A stretch of 62,607 nt of DNA from Treponema sp. (GTDB lineage Bacteria; Spirochaetota; Spirochaetia; Treponematales; Treponemataceae), in NCBI GenBank assembly GCA_017470085.1, contig JAFUFE010000168.1:1-62607 (forward strand), given 5' to 3'. A program made the translations under genes and the position numbers. The number at the start of each line of letters is the position of its first letter. Position 1 is the first letter of the stretch. The notes under the pieces were generated by a model that saw only the letters and a program-made list of their open reading frames with translations, was not told the DNA's origin and made no database searches. Positions 1-8,070 of the stretch are shown here, in pieces.

Positions 1-396
1 AATTTTGTTGTTGTGCATTTGGAGAAACAGTTTGATGTAGAGGCCGTGTTTCCGCTGCAACTGGAGATAATGGTTGATATTGCCCAACGTGTCTTCTTTG
101 AACGTCAGCATGCCCGTTGTATAGTCATCTTCATTCATGATATCGAGCTGTTTTTCCATGAAGTAGATGCGCTTTGTATTCGCTTTTTTTGCATTTGTAA
201 TGAGTTCGTTTAAACAGTAGCTGAGATATTGAATCATGTGCTGCTGATTCAACTCAGTAAGAAATTCAGCAAGGACACTACCCATAAACACTTCCATTTC
301 ATGCGGAAGCGTATACGTGGTGATTGCGAGTGGAACCCCCGAACGAATTGCCATTCGGATTTTAGATTTTTCTATCGTCAGCCGTTTTGTTTCCAT
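1..396 (-). CDS. Histidine-kinase-like ATPase domain protein, N-terminal part (runs off window)
   Basis: An open frame of 132 codons starts at the ATG complementary to 394-396 and continues past base 1, so the C-terminus is missing. It reads METKRLTIEK at the start. Residues about 63-73 (LNELITNAKKA) resemble the N-box of GHKL/histidine-kinase ATPases, where Asn and Lys contact Mg-ATP. The preceding region is predicted helical, like a dimerisation or linker helix. No signal peptide or membrane segment is visible in the part present. The Shine-Dalgarno is weak. The G-boxes that would prove ATP binding lie outside the window, so the kinase-like call is inferred from one motif. It is transcribed divergently from the gene at 617. 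Confidence 0.55.
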   Translation of the reverse strand, partial: METKRLTIEKSKIRMAIRSGVPLAITTYTLPHEMEVFMGSVLAEFLTELNQQHMIQYLSYCLNELITNAKKANTKRIYFMEKQLDIMNEDDYTTGMLTFKEDTLGNINHYLQLQRKHGLYIKLFLQMHNNKI

Positions 397-581
397 ACCT
401 GTTCGTTTTCTGAAAGAATTTTAAATGAAACGGTGAACACGAGTATACCACATACATACAAAAAAGGCTAGAGGGGGAACATCGTTGTGTGGCACCTCGT
501 ATTACTGCGTATAGGAACGATATAGTTTTTGCTGCGATACGGCGTTCTCATGCCGTGTGCGAGAAAAACAGCATCGATGCA

Positions 582-610
582 TGGACGACGTCACGGCGAA
601 ATGCTAGTAT
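582..610 (+). promoter_or_regulatory. Possible promoter of the 617 gene, -10 six bases before the start
   Basis: TGGACG (582-587), 17 bp spacer, then TGC-TAGTAT (605-610, extended -10). Only six bases, gaaggc, separate the -10 from ATG 617, so the transcript would begin at or very near the start codon. The -35 is poor, so this is one of the weaker members of the short-leader set. Confidence 0.35.
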
Positions 611-616
611 GAAGGC

Positions 617-1702
617 ATGAATACTGCGTTTGCGGCAGATCTATTAATTTGTTTCCTGCTGATACTTTCGTGCCGGAGGGTATTTTTTATCACGCGGATG
701 CGCATGGATGTTCTGGCAGTTGTTCCGTTTGTGGCGCTCGGCATTTCTGTACTGAACGTACTAGCCAGCAGGGCAGATTTTTTTTCGGTGACACTGCTGC
801 TGTTTTCAGCGCTTACTGCGTTTGTGAATATTCGGGCGCTCCTGCGGTACGTTTCTCATCTTTATATAGATCGATACAGTGTGCTGCTTATCGTTCCGTC
901 AGCTATCGTGCTTGCAGGGGTGCTCGTGCTCACCGGTGTGCTCGTGTATTTTCGGCCGGTTGTGTTCAGTGCGGCAGATTTTGGCGTAACGGAGCGCATC
1001 GAGCGGTTGAGTGGTTCTCGGCGGAGCGGATTTTTTCCGTCGACGCGATTTGAGCCAGCGCAACTCTTTTTGACGACAGTGTCGCCGGCACCGGAGAAAG
1101 CGCGCGCTGATGCACCGGTTGTAGTGGTGCTTCCTGACAAGCGCGGTGATACCGCTGCGTATCGGCCGTATCTGTTTTTGCTTGCCCAGCGTGGCTATAC
1201 GGTAGTAGCTGCGGATATATACGCCGATGACATGCGGTATGTTCGTTCGCTGTTCGGAAGCGCAGTGTGCCGGCGGTGTGCCGTCCGTGCGCTTTGGCAT
1301 TTCTCTCAAGAATCGTTTGATGAGTGGCAGACGGCACACGCGCGGACGCGGGAACAGGAGGCGCACGCGGTGGTTGAGCTCGTACGCACGCGCACCGGCG
1401 GTGTGCCGTTCATCGTTTCTGATGGTATGATGGATGAGGCAGCATACGCTGTGCTGCAGCAGCCGGAGCGTATTGCATGCGGTGTATTTGCGCTTGACAC
1501 TGTTCAAGAGTATGGAACGCCTGGGTTCGGCAATCTGGAACAAGTACAGCCGTTCCTTGCCCGGCTATTTTTTGGACTGCCGCGCGACGAAAGCTATTTT
1601 ATTGCGCGATACCTGGTGCTGAAAACAGAGCAGGCGATTACAGCTTCGCTGCCGTATGATGATACTCTGGTGCATAAGGAGCAGAACGATGACGTTGATT
1701 GA
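617..1702 (+). CDS. Membrane-anchored alpha/beta-hydrolase-like protein
   Basis: This 361-aa protein has an N-terminal half with about three to four hydrophobic segments (residues 1-120) and a C-terminal soluble domain. The domain has an alpha/beta-hydrolase look: strand VVVVLPDKRG, then LLAQRGYTVVAADIY, a typical strand-helix-strand of the dienelactone-hydrolase or acetylesterase class. The usual nucleophile elbow GxSxG is not seen; the nearest match is FIVSDGMMDE. Catalysis is therefore doubtful, and it could be a degenerate hydrolase or a binding protein. The 3' end overlaps the Nif3-like gene by 14 bp, which suggests co-transcription. The start at 617 is chosen because a -10-like hexamer lies just upstream and the next residues are hydrophobic. 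Confidence 0.65.
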   Translation: MNTAFAADLLICFLLILSCRRVFFITRMRMDVLAVVPFVALGISVLNVLASRADFFSVTLLLFSALTAFVNIRALLRYVSHLYIDRYSVLLIVPSAIVLAGVLVLTGVLVYFRPVVFSAADFGVTERIERLSGSRRSGFFPSTRFEPAQLFLTTVSPAPEKARADAPVVVVLPDKRGDTAAYRPYLFLLAQRGYTVVAADIYADDMRYVRSLFGSAVCRRCAVRALWHFSQESFDEWQTAHARTREQEAHAVVELVRTRTGGVPFIVSDGMMDEAAYAVLQQPERIACGVFALDTVQEYGTPGFGNLEQVQPFLARLFFGLPRDESYFIARYLVLKTEQAITASLPYDDTLVHKEQNDDVD

Positions 1703-2456
1703 ACTGGACGCATATTTTAATGCGTTTCTGCAAAAGGAACGTTTTCTGGCGGATCCGTCGCGAAATGGCATTCAGATACAAAACAGCGCTCCTAAAACGA
1801 AGCAGATTACGAAAGTGGCGTTTGCGGTCGATGCGTGCGTTGCCACTGCGGAGGCGGCAGTGCGCGCAGGTGCTCAACTGCTGTTTGTGCACCACGGTTT
1901 GTTTTGGGGCGGATGCGAACCACTGACGGGGCAGGTGTATGAGCGCATTGCGGCGTTCGTACGGCATGACACTGCACTTTACGCGAGCCACATTCCGTTG
2001 GACGCGAACCATGAGGTGGGGAATAATTACGGACTGGCACGCCGTCTCGGATTGACGGCGCTTGAGCCGTTCGCGGAATGGCACGGTATGACGATTGGCG
2101 TGCGCGGCGTGCTGCCGGCGCCGCTTTCCGCGGAGCAGCTTTCGCAGCAGGTACTTGGAGCAGGAGAAGTGCCGCTCCATATTTTGCCGTTCGGTAAAAA
2201 AGACATCCGTACGGTCGGCATCGTTTCTGGCGGGGCAGCCCGCGATGTTGAACAGGCAGTTGCAGCCGGACTAGACGCATATGTGACTGGCGAGTTTGAG
2301 CACGAGCGGTATCACTTTGGTAAGGAGCGGCGCATCACCGTGATTGCTGGAGGGCATTCTCAAACGGAAACGGTAGGCGTCCAGCTGGTAATGCATAAAC
2401 TGGCGAAAGAAACCGGGCTTGAAACCGTGTTCCTCGATGTGCCGACCGGGCTGTAG
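1689..2456 (+). CDS. Nif3-like dinuclear metal-binding protein
   Basis: A 255-aa protein of the Nif3/YbgI family (often annotated as type 2 GTP cyclohydrolase I, although the true reaction is not settled). Family metal ligands are visible: FVHHGLFW in the N-terminal half, HIPLDANHEVGNNYGLA in the middle, and AGGHSQTETVGV near the C-terminus, where His and Glu complete the site. The start at 1689 (MTLIELDAYF) is preferred because aaggag lies just upstream and MTxxEL is a usual Nif3 beginning; the frame remains open further upstream. It overlaps the preceding gene by 14 bp. Length is normal for the short bacterial form without the inserted central domain. Confidence 0.85.
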   Translation: MTLIELDAYFNAFLQKERFLADPSRNGIQIQNSAPKTKQITKVAFAVDACVATAEAAVRAGAQLLFVHHGLFWGGCEPLTGQVYERIAAFVRHDTALYASHIPLDANHEVGNNYGLARRLGLTALEPFAEWHGMTIGVRGVLPAPLSAEQLSQQVLGAGEVPLHILPFGKKDIRTVGIVSGGAARDVEQAVAAGLDAYVTGEFEHERYHFGKERRITVIAGGHSQTETVGVQLVMHKLAKETGLETVFLDVPTGL

Positions 2457-2595
2457 TTGTTTTCATGCACGTGCGGTTTTGCACTGTAGCACTGGCTGCG
2501 GGAGAACAATACTGGACAGCAACACCGTTCTGCGTGGTGCCGGTTTATTTCTGTATGATTTAGAACGGCGCAGTGCTCACCGTGATTTTCGTGCC

Positions 2596-2625
2596 TTGCC
2601 ACGGGCGGTGCATCTTTAGTATACT
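2596..2625 (+). promoter_or_regulatory. lspA promoter, leaderless type
   Basis: TTGCCA (2596-2601), 18 bp spacer, TATACT (2620-2625), then eight bases to ATG 2634. No Shine-Dalgarno is present in gacgccct. The expected start of transcription is about 2632, giving an mRNA with almost no 5' leader. Confidence 0.6.
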
Positions 2626-2633
2626 GACGCCCT

Positions 2634-3155
2634 ATGGAACAGGATTCGCTGAAAGGAAAACTGCTGCCGTTTGTGTTGACGGTGGTGGTTATAGTGCTCG
2701 ATCAGGTGACAAAGTTTCTAGTGGTGCGGACAATTCCGCTCTATACAGTGGGCGCATCGTTTTTTGACGGATTGGTGCGGTTCGTGCATGTGGCGAACAC
2801 CGGTGTGGCGTTCAGTCTGGGGAGCACGTGGTCGGAAACCGTCCGCCGCTTTTTATTTTCGATTGTGCCGCTCGCGGTGATTGTGCTTGTAGTGGTGATA
2901 TATTTCCGAAATCAGCTGTTTACCCGTTTGCAGCGGTGGTGTATTGCTGGAGTAATCGGCGGAGGGATGGGCAATTTAATCGACCGTTTTTTCCGGCCAA
3001 ACGGAGTGGTCGATTTTATCGATGTGGCGTTTTTCGGCATTTTTGGCCTTGAGCGCTGGCCGACGTTCAACGTGGCGGATTCTGCGGTAGTGGTGTGTGG
3101 TATCATGCTGATGGTGTCGTTCGTGGTGGTATCCCGGCGCGAGACAGCGCCGTAG
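2634..3155 (+). CDS. lspA: Lipoprotein signal peptidase (signal peptidase II)
   Basis: A 173-aa inner-membrane aspartyl protease that removes signal peptides from prolipoproteins after diacylglyceryl transfer. Family motifs appear in order: VLDQVTK at about 21-27, HVANTGVAFSL at about 52-62, GGMGNLIDR at about 110-118, VVDFID at 125-130 and FNVADS at 145-150. The catalytic aspartates are expected at 127 and 149, and both are present. Four hydrophobic segments fit the known topology. The window encodes several probable substrates, for example the lipobox proteins at 12880 and 59152. The gene appears to stand alone, with a promoter whose -10 lies eight bases before the start codon. Confidence 0.95.
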   Translation: MEQDSLKGKLLPFVLTVVVIVLDQVTKFLVVRTIPLYTVGASFFDGLVRFVHVANTGVAFSLGSTWSETVRRFLFSIVPLAVIVLVVVIYFRNQLFTRLQRWCIAGVIGGGMGNLIDRFFRPNGVVDFIDVAFFGIFGLERWPTFNVADSAVVVCGIMLMVSFVVVSRRETAP

Positions 3156-3294
3156 CGGTGCTTCAGTGTAGAGCGGAAAGTAGTAGTGCAGTGTGGAAAG
3201 TACGCGGCTTGATTGTAGTTATGCTTGCGGCACCTGTGTGCGTACCGTTCTTTTTGTAGGCATCCTTCTTGTCAGAAATTTTTGAGGAAACAAA

Positions 3295-3471
3295 ATGATT
3301 TTTCAATTAGTGAATACGCTCATATTTTTTTGCACCGTCGTGTTTTGGTGTCAGGTGCATAAACTGATTCTGTGTCGGGCGTTCAAACGATTTTTGCTCG
3401 CAAAGAGAATCGAGTCAAACATATGTTCGCTGTACAGTACAGCGCCGCACGATGTGCTGCCGGAGCAATAG
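3295..3471 (+). CDS. Possible 58-aa membrane peptide upstream of mtnN
   Basis: A short frame with ATG at 3295 preceded by gagga at good spacing. It reads MIFQLVNTLIFFCTVVFW, one hydrophobic segment, then a basic stretch (CRAFKRFLLAKRIE). The stop TAG (3469-3471) ends immediately before the mtnN start region, and a GTG in the mtnN frame overlaps it, an arrangement typical of translational coupling. I do not recognise a family. It could be a leader peptide or chance. Support is the ribosome-binding site, the hydrophobic profile and the junction with mtnN. Confidence 0.35.
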   Translation: MIFQLVNTLIFFCTVVFWCQVHKLILCRAFKRFLLAKRIESNICSLYSTAPHDVLPEQ

Positions 3472-3476
3472 TGAAG

Positions 3477-4178
3477 ATGAAAAAAATCGGTATTATTGGA
3501 GCGATGGAAAGCGAAGTACGCTCTCTTGTGGCACAGTTGACGGATGTTCGTGAAACGCATTCCGGCAACACGGTATTGTATGCGGGAACGCTTTCTGGCG
3601 TGGCGGTCGTTGTTGTGCAGAGCGGCGTCGGCAAGGTGAATGCTGCGCTCTGTGCGCAACGGTTGATTCTGCAACATGCGGTGACGCACGTGGTGAATAC
3701 TGGCATTGCAGGGGGGGTATCAGCGAATGTTGGTATTATGGATGTGGTTATCTCGACGGACGCAGTATACCATGATGTGGATGCCGTGTATTTTGGGTAT
3801 CAGCCAACAGAGATTCCGCAGATGGCGTGCTCCGATTTTCCGGCGGACAGCGGTATGATAGCTGCTGCCGAACGTGCATTTTCTGAAGTGCTTGCAGGAA
3901 AACGCCGGATGCTCAAGGGGCGCGTTGCTTCAGGAGATCAGTTTATTGCATCTGCGGCAGAAAAGGAACGTATCCGTGCGCGCTGTCATCCTCTGTGTGT
4001 TGAGATGGAAGGCGCGGCGGTTGCCCATGCGTGCTGGCTGAACGGTATACCGTTTGTGATTATCCGATCGATTTCTGATGCGGCGGATGCTGCCGCGGGG
4101 GCGGCGAGCATGTTTAACGAAGCGGTATGCGCGGCAGAAAGCGCTGCACTGACAGCACGGCTGGTTGCTTATGTATAA
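3477..4178 (+). CDS. mtnN: 5'-methylthioadenosine/S-adenosylhomocysteine nucleosidase
   Basis: A 233-aa cytoplasmic enzyme that cleaves adenine from methylthioadenosine and S-adenosylhomocysteine; the second reaction makes S-ribosylhomocysteine, the substrate of LuxS, which is encoded next. It begins MKKIGIIGAMESE, the classic Pfs start. VNTGIAGGV, the substrate pocket and the C-terminal signature VEMEGAAVAH followed by RSISDAAD (catalytic Asp) are all present. A frame extension upstream lacks family similarity, so ATG 3477 was chosen; GTG 3471 is an alternative with better spacing from ggag. The Ala-Gly-Gly codons contain a run of seven G (3711-3717). Confidence 0.93.
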   Translation: MKKIGIIGAMESEVRSLVAQLTDVRETHSGNTVLYAGTLSGVAVVVVQSGVGKVNAALCAQRLILQHAVTHVVNTGIAGGVSANVGIMDVVISTDAVYHDVDAVYFGYQPTEIPQMACSDFPADSGMIAAAERAFSEVLAGKRRMLKGRVASGDQFIASAAEKERIRARCHPLCVEMEGAAVAHACWLNGIPFVIIRSISDAADAAAGAASMFNEAVCAAESAALTARLVAYV

Positions 4179-4314
4179 CAGAGAGTGGTGAAAGTACAAC
4201 GGTGGGTACCGGCTGTCCGTTTGGTGAATTGTGGCAGTCGGTTCGGGTGGCTGAGTTAGAGTCGGTGGCGCGCGTATGCGTGTTTATTCAGTAGATTTTA
4301 TGTAGAACTCGCTG

Positions 4315-4320
4315 TATACT
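4315..4320 (+). promoter_or_regulatory. Possible -10 box of the luxS operon
   Basis: TATACT lies 24 bases upstream of the GTG start, with the strong aggagg ribosome-binding site (4328-4334) between them. No good -35 was found at 16-18 bp. It would drive luxS, the DUF1538 gene, the PII-like gene and birA as one transcript. Confidence 0.4.
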
Positions 4321-4344
4321 TACTGGCAGGAGGAGTTCCATACC

Positions 4345-4815
4345 GTGAGCAAAAAATACAATGTGGAAAGTTTCAACTTAGATCATACGGCAGTAACCGC
4401 ACCGTTTGTACGACTGGCATGGAAAAAACGCGGCGCGCGTGGCGACGTCGTTACCAAATTCGATATTCGTTTTACACAACCAAACAAAGAGTATATGTCT
4501 ACCGGTACAGTGCATACGATCGAACATTTGGTAGCAGAGTATATACGTGATGAAATCGATGGCGTGATTGACTTTTCTCCGATGGGATGCCGGACGGGTT
4601 TTTATTTGACGGTGTTTGGAGACAGAGATGAAGCGTATGCGGCGCGTCACATGCTTGCCGTATTGAAAAAGGTGGCGGTGTGGAATGCACCGGTGCCAGC
4701 AACGACGGCGCAAGAATGTGGCAACTATCGTGACCATGACTTACAGGGCGCAAAAAAGATGGCGTTGCATTGGGTGATCGGCATAGAATCCAACGGATGG
4801 CAGTGCTATAAGTAG
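4345..4815 (+). CDS. luxS: S-ribosylhomocysteine lyase
   Basis: A 156-aa metalloenzyme that splits S-ribosylhomocysteine into homocysteine and 4,5-dihydroxy-2,3-pentanedione, the precursor of autoinducer-2. All active-site residues of the family are visible: His57, Glu60 and His61 in HTIEHL, Cys82 in SPMGCRTGFY and Cys125 in ECGNYRDHDL. The start is GTG 4345, with an ideal aggagg upstream. It follows mtnN, the previous enzyme in the methyl cycle, after a 166-bp gap with its own -10-like box. Downstream, the DUF1538 gene begins after only three bases, so luxS is the first gene of a four-gene operon. The window alone cannot tell whether it serves signalling or recycling. Confidence 0.95.
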   Translation: MSKKYNVESFNLDHTAVTAPFVRLAWKKRGARGDVVTKFDIRFTQPNKEYMSTGTVHTIEHLVAEYIRDEIDGVIDFSPMGCRTGFYLTVFGDRDEAYAARHMLAVLKKVAVWNAPVPATTAQECGNYRDHDLQGAKKMALHWVIGIESNGWQCYK

Positions 4816-4818
4816 CTT

Positions 4819-6315
4819 ATGGATATAGCGAAAAAGTTTAAAGAAACAGTTACATCGGTACTGCCAGTGGTAGTCATCGTGTTTATTTTGCACGCTACAG
4901 TTGCGCCGCTCGGTCTGCCCGTACTGTTGTCTTTTTTTGTCGGATGCGCACTGCTGATTTTAGGGCTCACGTTGTTTTTGCTCGGCGTTGATATCGGCAT
5001 CATTCCGCTGGGAGAACACTTTGGCGTTGCATTGACTAATCGGCGGAATGTCGTGCTGTTGCTCGGCGTTGCATTTCTGATCGGGTTTATTGTGACGGCG
5101 GCAGAACCTGCGGTACGCGTTTTGACGGCTCAGGTAAACCTCATTGACAGTTCTGTGTCGCGTGCCGTCCTGCTCGTGGTTATAGCAGCAGGCGTCGGCC
5201 TTTTTATGGCGATTGGGCTTGCGCGCATTATTTTGGCCATTCCGTTAAAATGGCTGTTTGTCTGCGGGTATCTGTGTGTGTTTGCTCTGGTTGTTTTTAC
5301 CCCCCGTCTGTTTACCGGGATTGCCTTTGATGCAGGAGGGGCAACCACTGGCGCGGTAACGGTGCCGTTTATCATGTCGTTCGGGATCGGTGTTTCGAGC
5401 GCTGGACGGCGAAAAGCAGCAGAAGACGGCGATGCCACCGACAACAGCTTCGGGTTGACCGGCGTTGCCTCCATCGGCCCGATTTCCGCCGTCCTTTTGT
5501 ACGGCATAGTGCGTAGTTCTGCGCGTCTGGCGGCTACTCCTGTGGCAGCGGCGCTTTCAAGCGGGGCGGGACTGTTGCGGTTCGCCTCGCTGCTACCCGG
5601 CGTTCTGTACGATTCATTGTCTTCGATTGGGCCGTTATTTGTTCTGTTCGTGATTGCGCAGCTGCTGCTTTTGAAAATGCCACCGGTACAGGTGCGTCGT
5701 ATTGTGATTGGGTTTATCTATGCGTATATCGGGTTGGTGCTTTTTATGCTCGGGGTGAACGGCGGCTTTATGGAAGCAGGAGACTTGATAGGACGACAGC
5801 TCGGCAGCGCAGCAGCACACGGTGGCGGATGGTGGGTCGTCTTATTGATAGCGGTCGGTTGCGTGCTCGGTGCGGTTGTCGTCTGTGCGGAGCCGTCGGT
5901 GTGGGTGCTCACCGATCAGGTGGAGCTTATCTCCGGTGGCACTATTAGACGCTGGCTGATGGTGCTATTTTTAGCGGGGGGCTCTGGACTTTCGATCGGG
6001 CTTTCAATGGTACGTGCCGTGTACGGTTTTAACGTGCTGTACATGTTAATCCCTGGATATGTGCTCGCGCTTGCACTGTCGTTTTTCTGTCCGCCGCTAT
6101 TTACCGGCATTGCTTTTGATTCAGGCGGTGTTGCATCCGGTATGATTACCACGACATTTATTTTGTCATTTACGCTCGGTGCTGCCGCAGAAGGGCCGGG
6201 CGGCGCCACCGATCCGTTTGGCGCGGTCGCGTTGGTCGCGATGGTTCCGCTTATTGCAATTCAAGTGCTTGGATTGCTGTACAGCAGCAGTCGGAAAAAA
6301 CAGGAGCATGCGTGA
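4819..6315 (+). CDS. DUF1538 polytopic membrane protein
   Basis: A 498-aa protein with about 12 or more hydrophobic segments and a clear internal duplication. The signature AEPAVRVLTAQV ... LFTGIAFDAGGATTGAVT in the first half recurs as AEPSVWVLTDQV ... LFTGIAFDSGGVASGMIT in the second. The repeat and the acidic and glycine-rich re-entrant-like motifs suggest a transporter or channel with inverted or parallel halves. This matches the DUF1538 family, for which I know no established substrate. It sits three bases after luxS and shares one base with the following PII-like gene. PII proteins commonly gate transporters, so the neighbour is a plausible regulator. Transport function is inferred. Confidence 0.85.
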   Translation: MDIAKKFKETVTSVLPVVVIVFILHATVAPLGLPVLLSFFVGCALLILGLTLFLLGVDIGIIPLGEHFGVALTNRRNVVLLLGVAFLIGFIVTAAEPAVRVLTAQVNLIDSSVSRAVLLVVIAAGVGLFMAIGLARIILAIPLKWLFVCGYLCVFALVVFTPRLFTGIAFDAGGATTGAVTVPFIMSFGIGVSSAGRRKAAEDGDATDNSFGLTGVASIGPISAVLLYGIVRSSARLAATPVAAALSSGAGLLRFASLLPGVLYDSLSSIGPLFVLFVIAQLLLLKMPPVQVRRIVIGFIYAYIGLVLFMLGVNGGFMEAGDLIGRQLGSAAAHGGGWWVVLLIAVGCVLGAVVVCAEPSVWVLTDQVELISGGTIRRWLMVLFLAGGSGLSIGLSMVRAVYGFNVLYMLIPGYVLALALSFFCPPLFTGIAFDSGGVASGMITTTFILSFTLGAAAEGPGGATDPFGAVALVAMVPLIAIQVLGLLYSSSRKKQEHA

Positions 6316-6959
6316 TGGAATATAAGCTTATCATAAGTGTCGTTCCGCATGGAAGTGGGGAAATCATTACCGGTGCTGCGGTGGCAGCTGGTGCTGGTGG
6401 CGGTACTATTATCATCGGGCGCGGTACCGCGCAGAATGCGGTTATTGAGATGCTCGGTTTTGGTGACACAACAAAAGATATCTCGTATATAATCGTACCG
6501 GCAGAAAAATCGACTGCGATAATCGGTGCGATACGGTCGGCAACAGAAAAAAAAAGCGCACGGTTTGGCGTGCTGGTGACGGTGGACGTAACATATTTTA
6601 CGGCTATGCGCCATTTATCAGCAAGGGGGCAGACAATGGCGGGCGAATGTGATCATCAGGTGATTACGATTATTGCAAACAAAGGTTATGGTGATGATAT
6701 TATGGCAGCGGCGCGGAAAGCGGGTGCTGGCGGGGGAACAATCATCACTGCGCGCGGTACGGCAAAGGAAGGAGATGAAAAATTTCTCGGCATGGAAATC
6801 GTGCCGGAAAAAGAACTGCTGTATATCATTGCGGAAACCATAGAAGCGGAACGCATCATTGCTGCGATAACTGCGCTTGACTGTCTGTCGAAGCCGGGCA
6901 GCGGCATTGTGTTTGCCGTACCGGCTGGCGATTTTACGGTGCTGGGGCGGGAGGAGTGA
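6315..6959 (+). CDS. Tandem PII-like protein (two nitrogen-regulator-type domains)
   Basis: A 214-aa protein made of two PII-like halves. The first carries AGAGGGTIIIGRGT at about 25-38; the second carries KAGAGGGTIITARGT at about 133-147 and then PEKELLYII. Classic GlnB is one 112-aa domain forming trimers; here two copies are fused, and the long T-loop with its uridylylated tyrosine is not recognisable. The ATG at 6315 overlaps the stop of the membrane gene (TGATG) with aggag eight bases upstream, so translation is coupled. By analogy with GlnK-AmtB, it may bind a nucleotide and gate the DUF1538 protein; that is inference. It overlaps birA by four bases. Confidence 0.8.
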   Translation: MEYKLIISVVPHGSGEIITGAAVAAGAGGGTIIIGRGTAQNAVIEMLGFGDTTKDISYIIVPAEKSTAIIGAIRSATEKKSARFGVLVTVDVTYFTAMRHLSARGQTMAGECDHQVITIIANKGYGDDIMAAARKAGAGGGTIITARGTAKEGDEKFLGMEIVPEKELLYIIAETIEAERIIAAITALDCLSKPGSGIVFAVPAGDFTVLGREE

Positions 6960-7969
6960 CCACCAGAGAAGCGGTCGTACGGGAACTGGTGCGCTGTCGC
7001 GCTGCAGGCGGTTTTGTGTCTGGGCTGAAAATCGCGCAGCTCTGCGGTATTTCCCGGCAGGCAGTGTGTAAAGTCATACACCAGTTGCAACACGACGGTA
7101 TGGTAATTGAGACATCACGGCGCCATGGATACCGTTTACAGTCGACCGCGACGGTGCTTTCCGCAGCCGTCATAGAGGCGTTGCTCGATCCAGCGCGGCG
7201 GGTAACCGTCCGCGTGTACGATACAATCGATTCAACAAACAACGAAGCAAAGCGGCAGTGTGCTGCAGCGCCTGATGTACGATTGCTTGATGGGACGGTT
7301 ATCATTTCAGATTGTCAGACCGCAGGCCGCGGCAGAATGGGGCGTTCTTTTTTTTCTCCGGCGCGGACGGGACTGTATGCATCGCTCATTGTTGTTCCGG
7401 AGCGTACTGTTTCTGCCCCGGCACTGTTGACTGCATTGGCTGCAGTGGCGGTCTGCCGGGCGATTTCCCGCGTGTATGGCGTTGAACCGCAGATAAAATG
7501 GGTGAACGATATTTTTCTCCATGGGAAAAAAGTGTGCGGCATATTGGCGGAAGGTATTTCTAATTTTGAAACCAACATCATAGAATATGCGGTTATAGGA
7601 ATCGGCGTCAATATTCTGCCGGGTGCATTTTCGGCGGAGTTGACAGCGGTTGCCACAGCGATTATGGAGCATGTTGACGACGATTCAAAACGCAATGAAC
7701 TTGGGGCGGCGATTATCGGGGAAACGTATGCGCTCTACCGCGGCAGTAGGGAAAAAATTGACGAAGCGATGTGCGAATATCGAACGCGCTCATGTTTGAT
7801 TGAGCGGAACGTGCGCATCGTGCCGGTCGGACTGCCGCCGGAGCGAAGTTGGGATGCACAGGTGCTCGATATAACGGACGATGCGCGGCTTGTGGTACAG
7901 ACAGCTTCTGGGGAACGCGTCGTGCTTGACAGCGGAGAAGTTTCATTGGGCTCACAGGCAGTTATCTGA
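6956..7969 (+). CDS. birA: Bifunctional biotin--protein ligase / biotin operon repressor
   Basis: A 337-aa protein with an N-terminal winged helix (about 5-62; LKIAQLCGISRQAVCKVI) and a biotin ligase domain. The ligase makes biotinyl-AMP and transfers biotin to a lysine of carboxyl carrier proteins. Motifs are YDTIDSTNNEAK (about 88-99), GRGRMGR (124-130, the biotinyl-AMP loop), KWVNDIFLHGKKVCGILAE and a C-terminal SH3-like segment. The start is GTG 6956 in a GTGA overlap with the PII-like gene; gggagga immediately precedes it. The winged helix suggests that it also represses biotin genes, but none are in the window. It is the last gene before a hairpin array that may end transcription. Confidence 0.92.
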   Translation: MTTREAVVRELVRCRAAGGFVSGLKIAQLCGISRQAVCKVIHQLQHDGMVIETSRRHGYRLQSTATVLSAAVIEALLDPARRVTVRVYDTIDSTNNEAKRQCAAAPDVRLLDGTVIISDCQTAGRGRMGRSFFSPARTGLYASLIVVPERTVSAPALLTALAAVAVCRAISRVYGVEPQIKWVNDIFLHGKKVCGILAEGISNFETNIIEYAVIGIGVNILPGAFSAELTAVATAIMEHVDDDSKRNELGAAIIGETYALYRGSREKIDEAMCEYRTRSCLIERNVRIVPVGLPPERSWDAQVLDITDDARLVVQTASGERVVLDSGEVSLGSQAVI

Positions 7970-8002
7970 CACGGTGTCACCATCTCGGAACACAGGTATC
8001 TC

Positions 8003-8067
8003 TGTGCAACTGCGCACGGATGCAACAATTCTTGAAACTGATGTTTCACTCGTTGTTGCATTTTAAG
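8003..8067 (-). repeat. TGCAACAA hairpin spacer, left copy
   Basis: Arms TGCAACAA (8021-8028) and TTGTTGCA (8053-8060) enclose a loop containing gaaactgatgtttcac. A second small hairpin, GTGC/GCAC, sits at its left edge. The whole segment matches 57978-58043 in reverse complement with few differences. Confidence 0.7.
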
Positions 8068-8070
8068 GAA

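Noticed and set aside
617-1702. Overlapping frames on both strands at 617-1702 such as 899-1543 (-) and 966-1337 (-)
   Set aside because: They lie inside the 617 gene, lack start signals and have arginine/histidine-rich composition typical of reverse-strand shadows.
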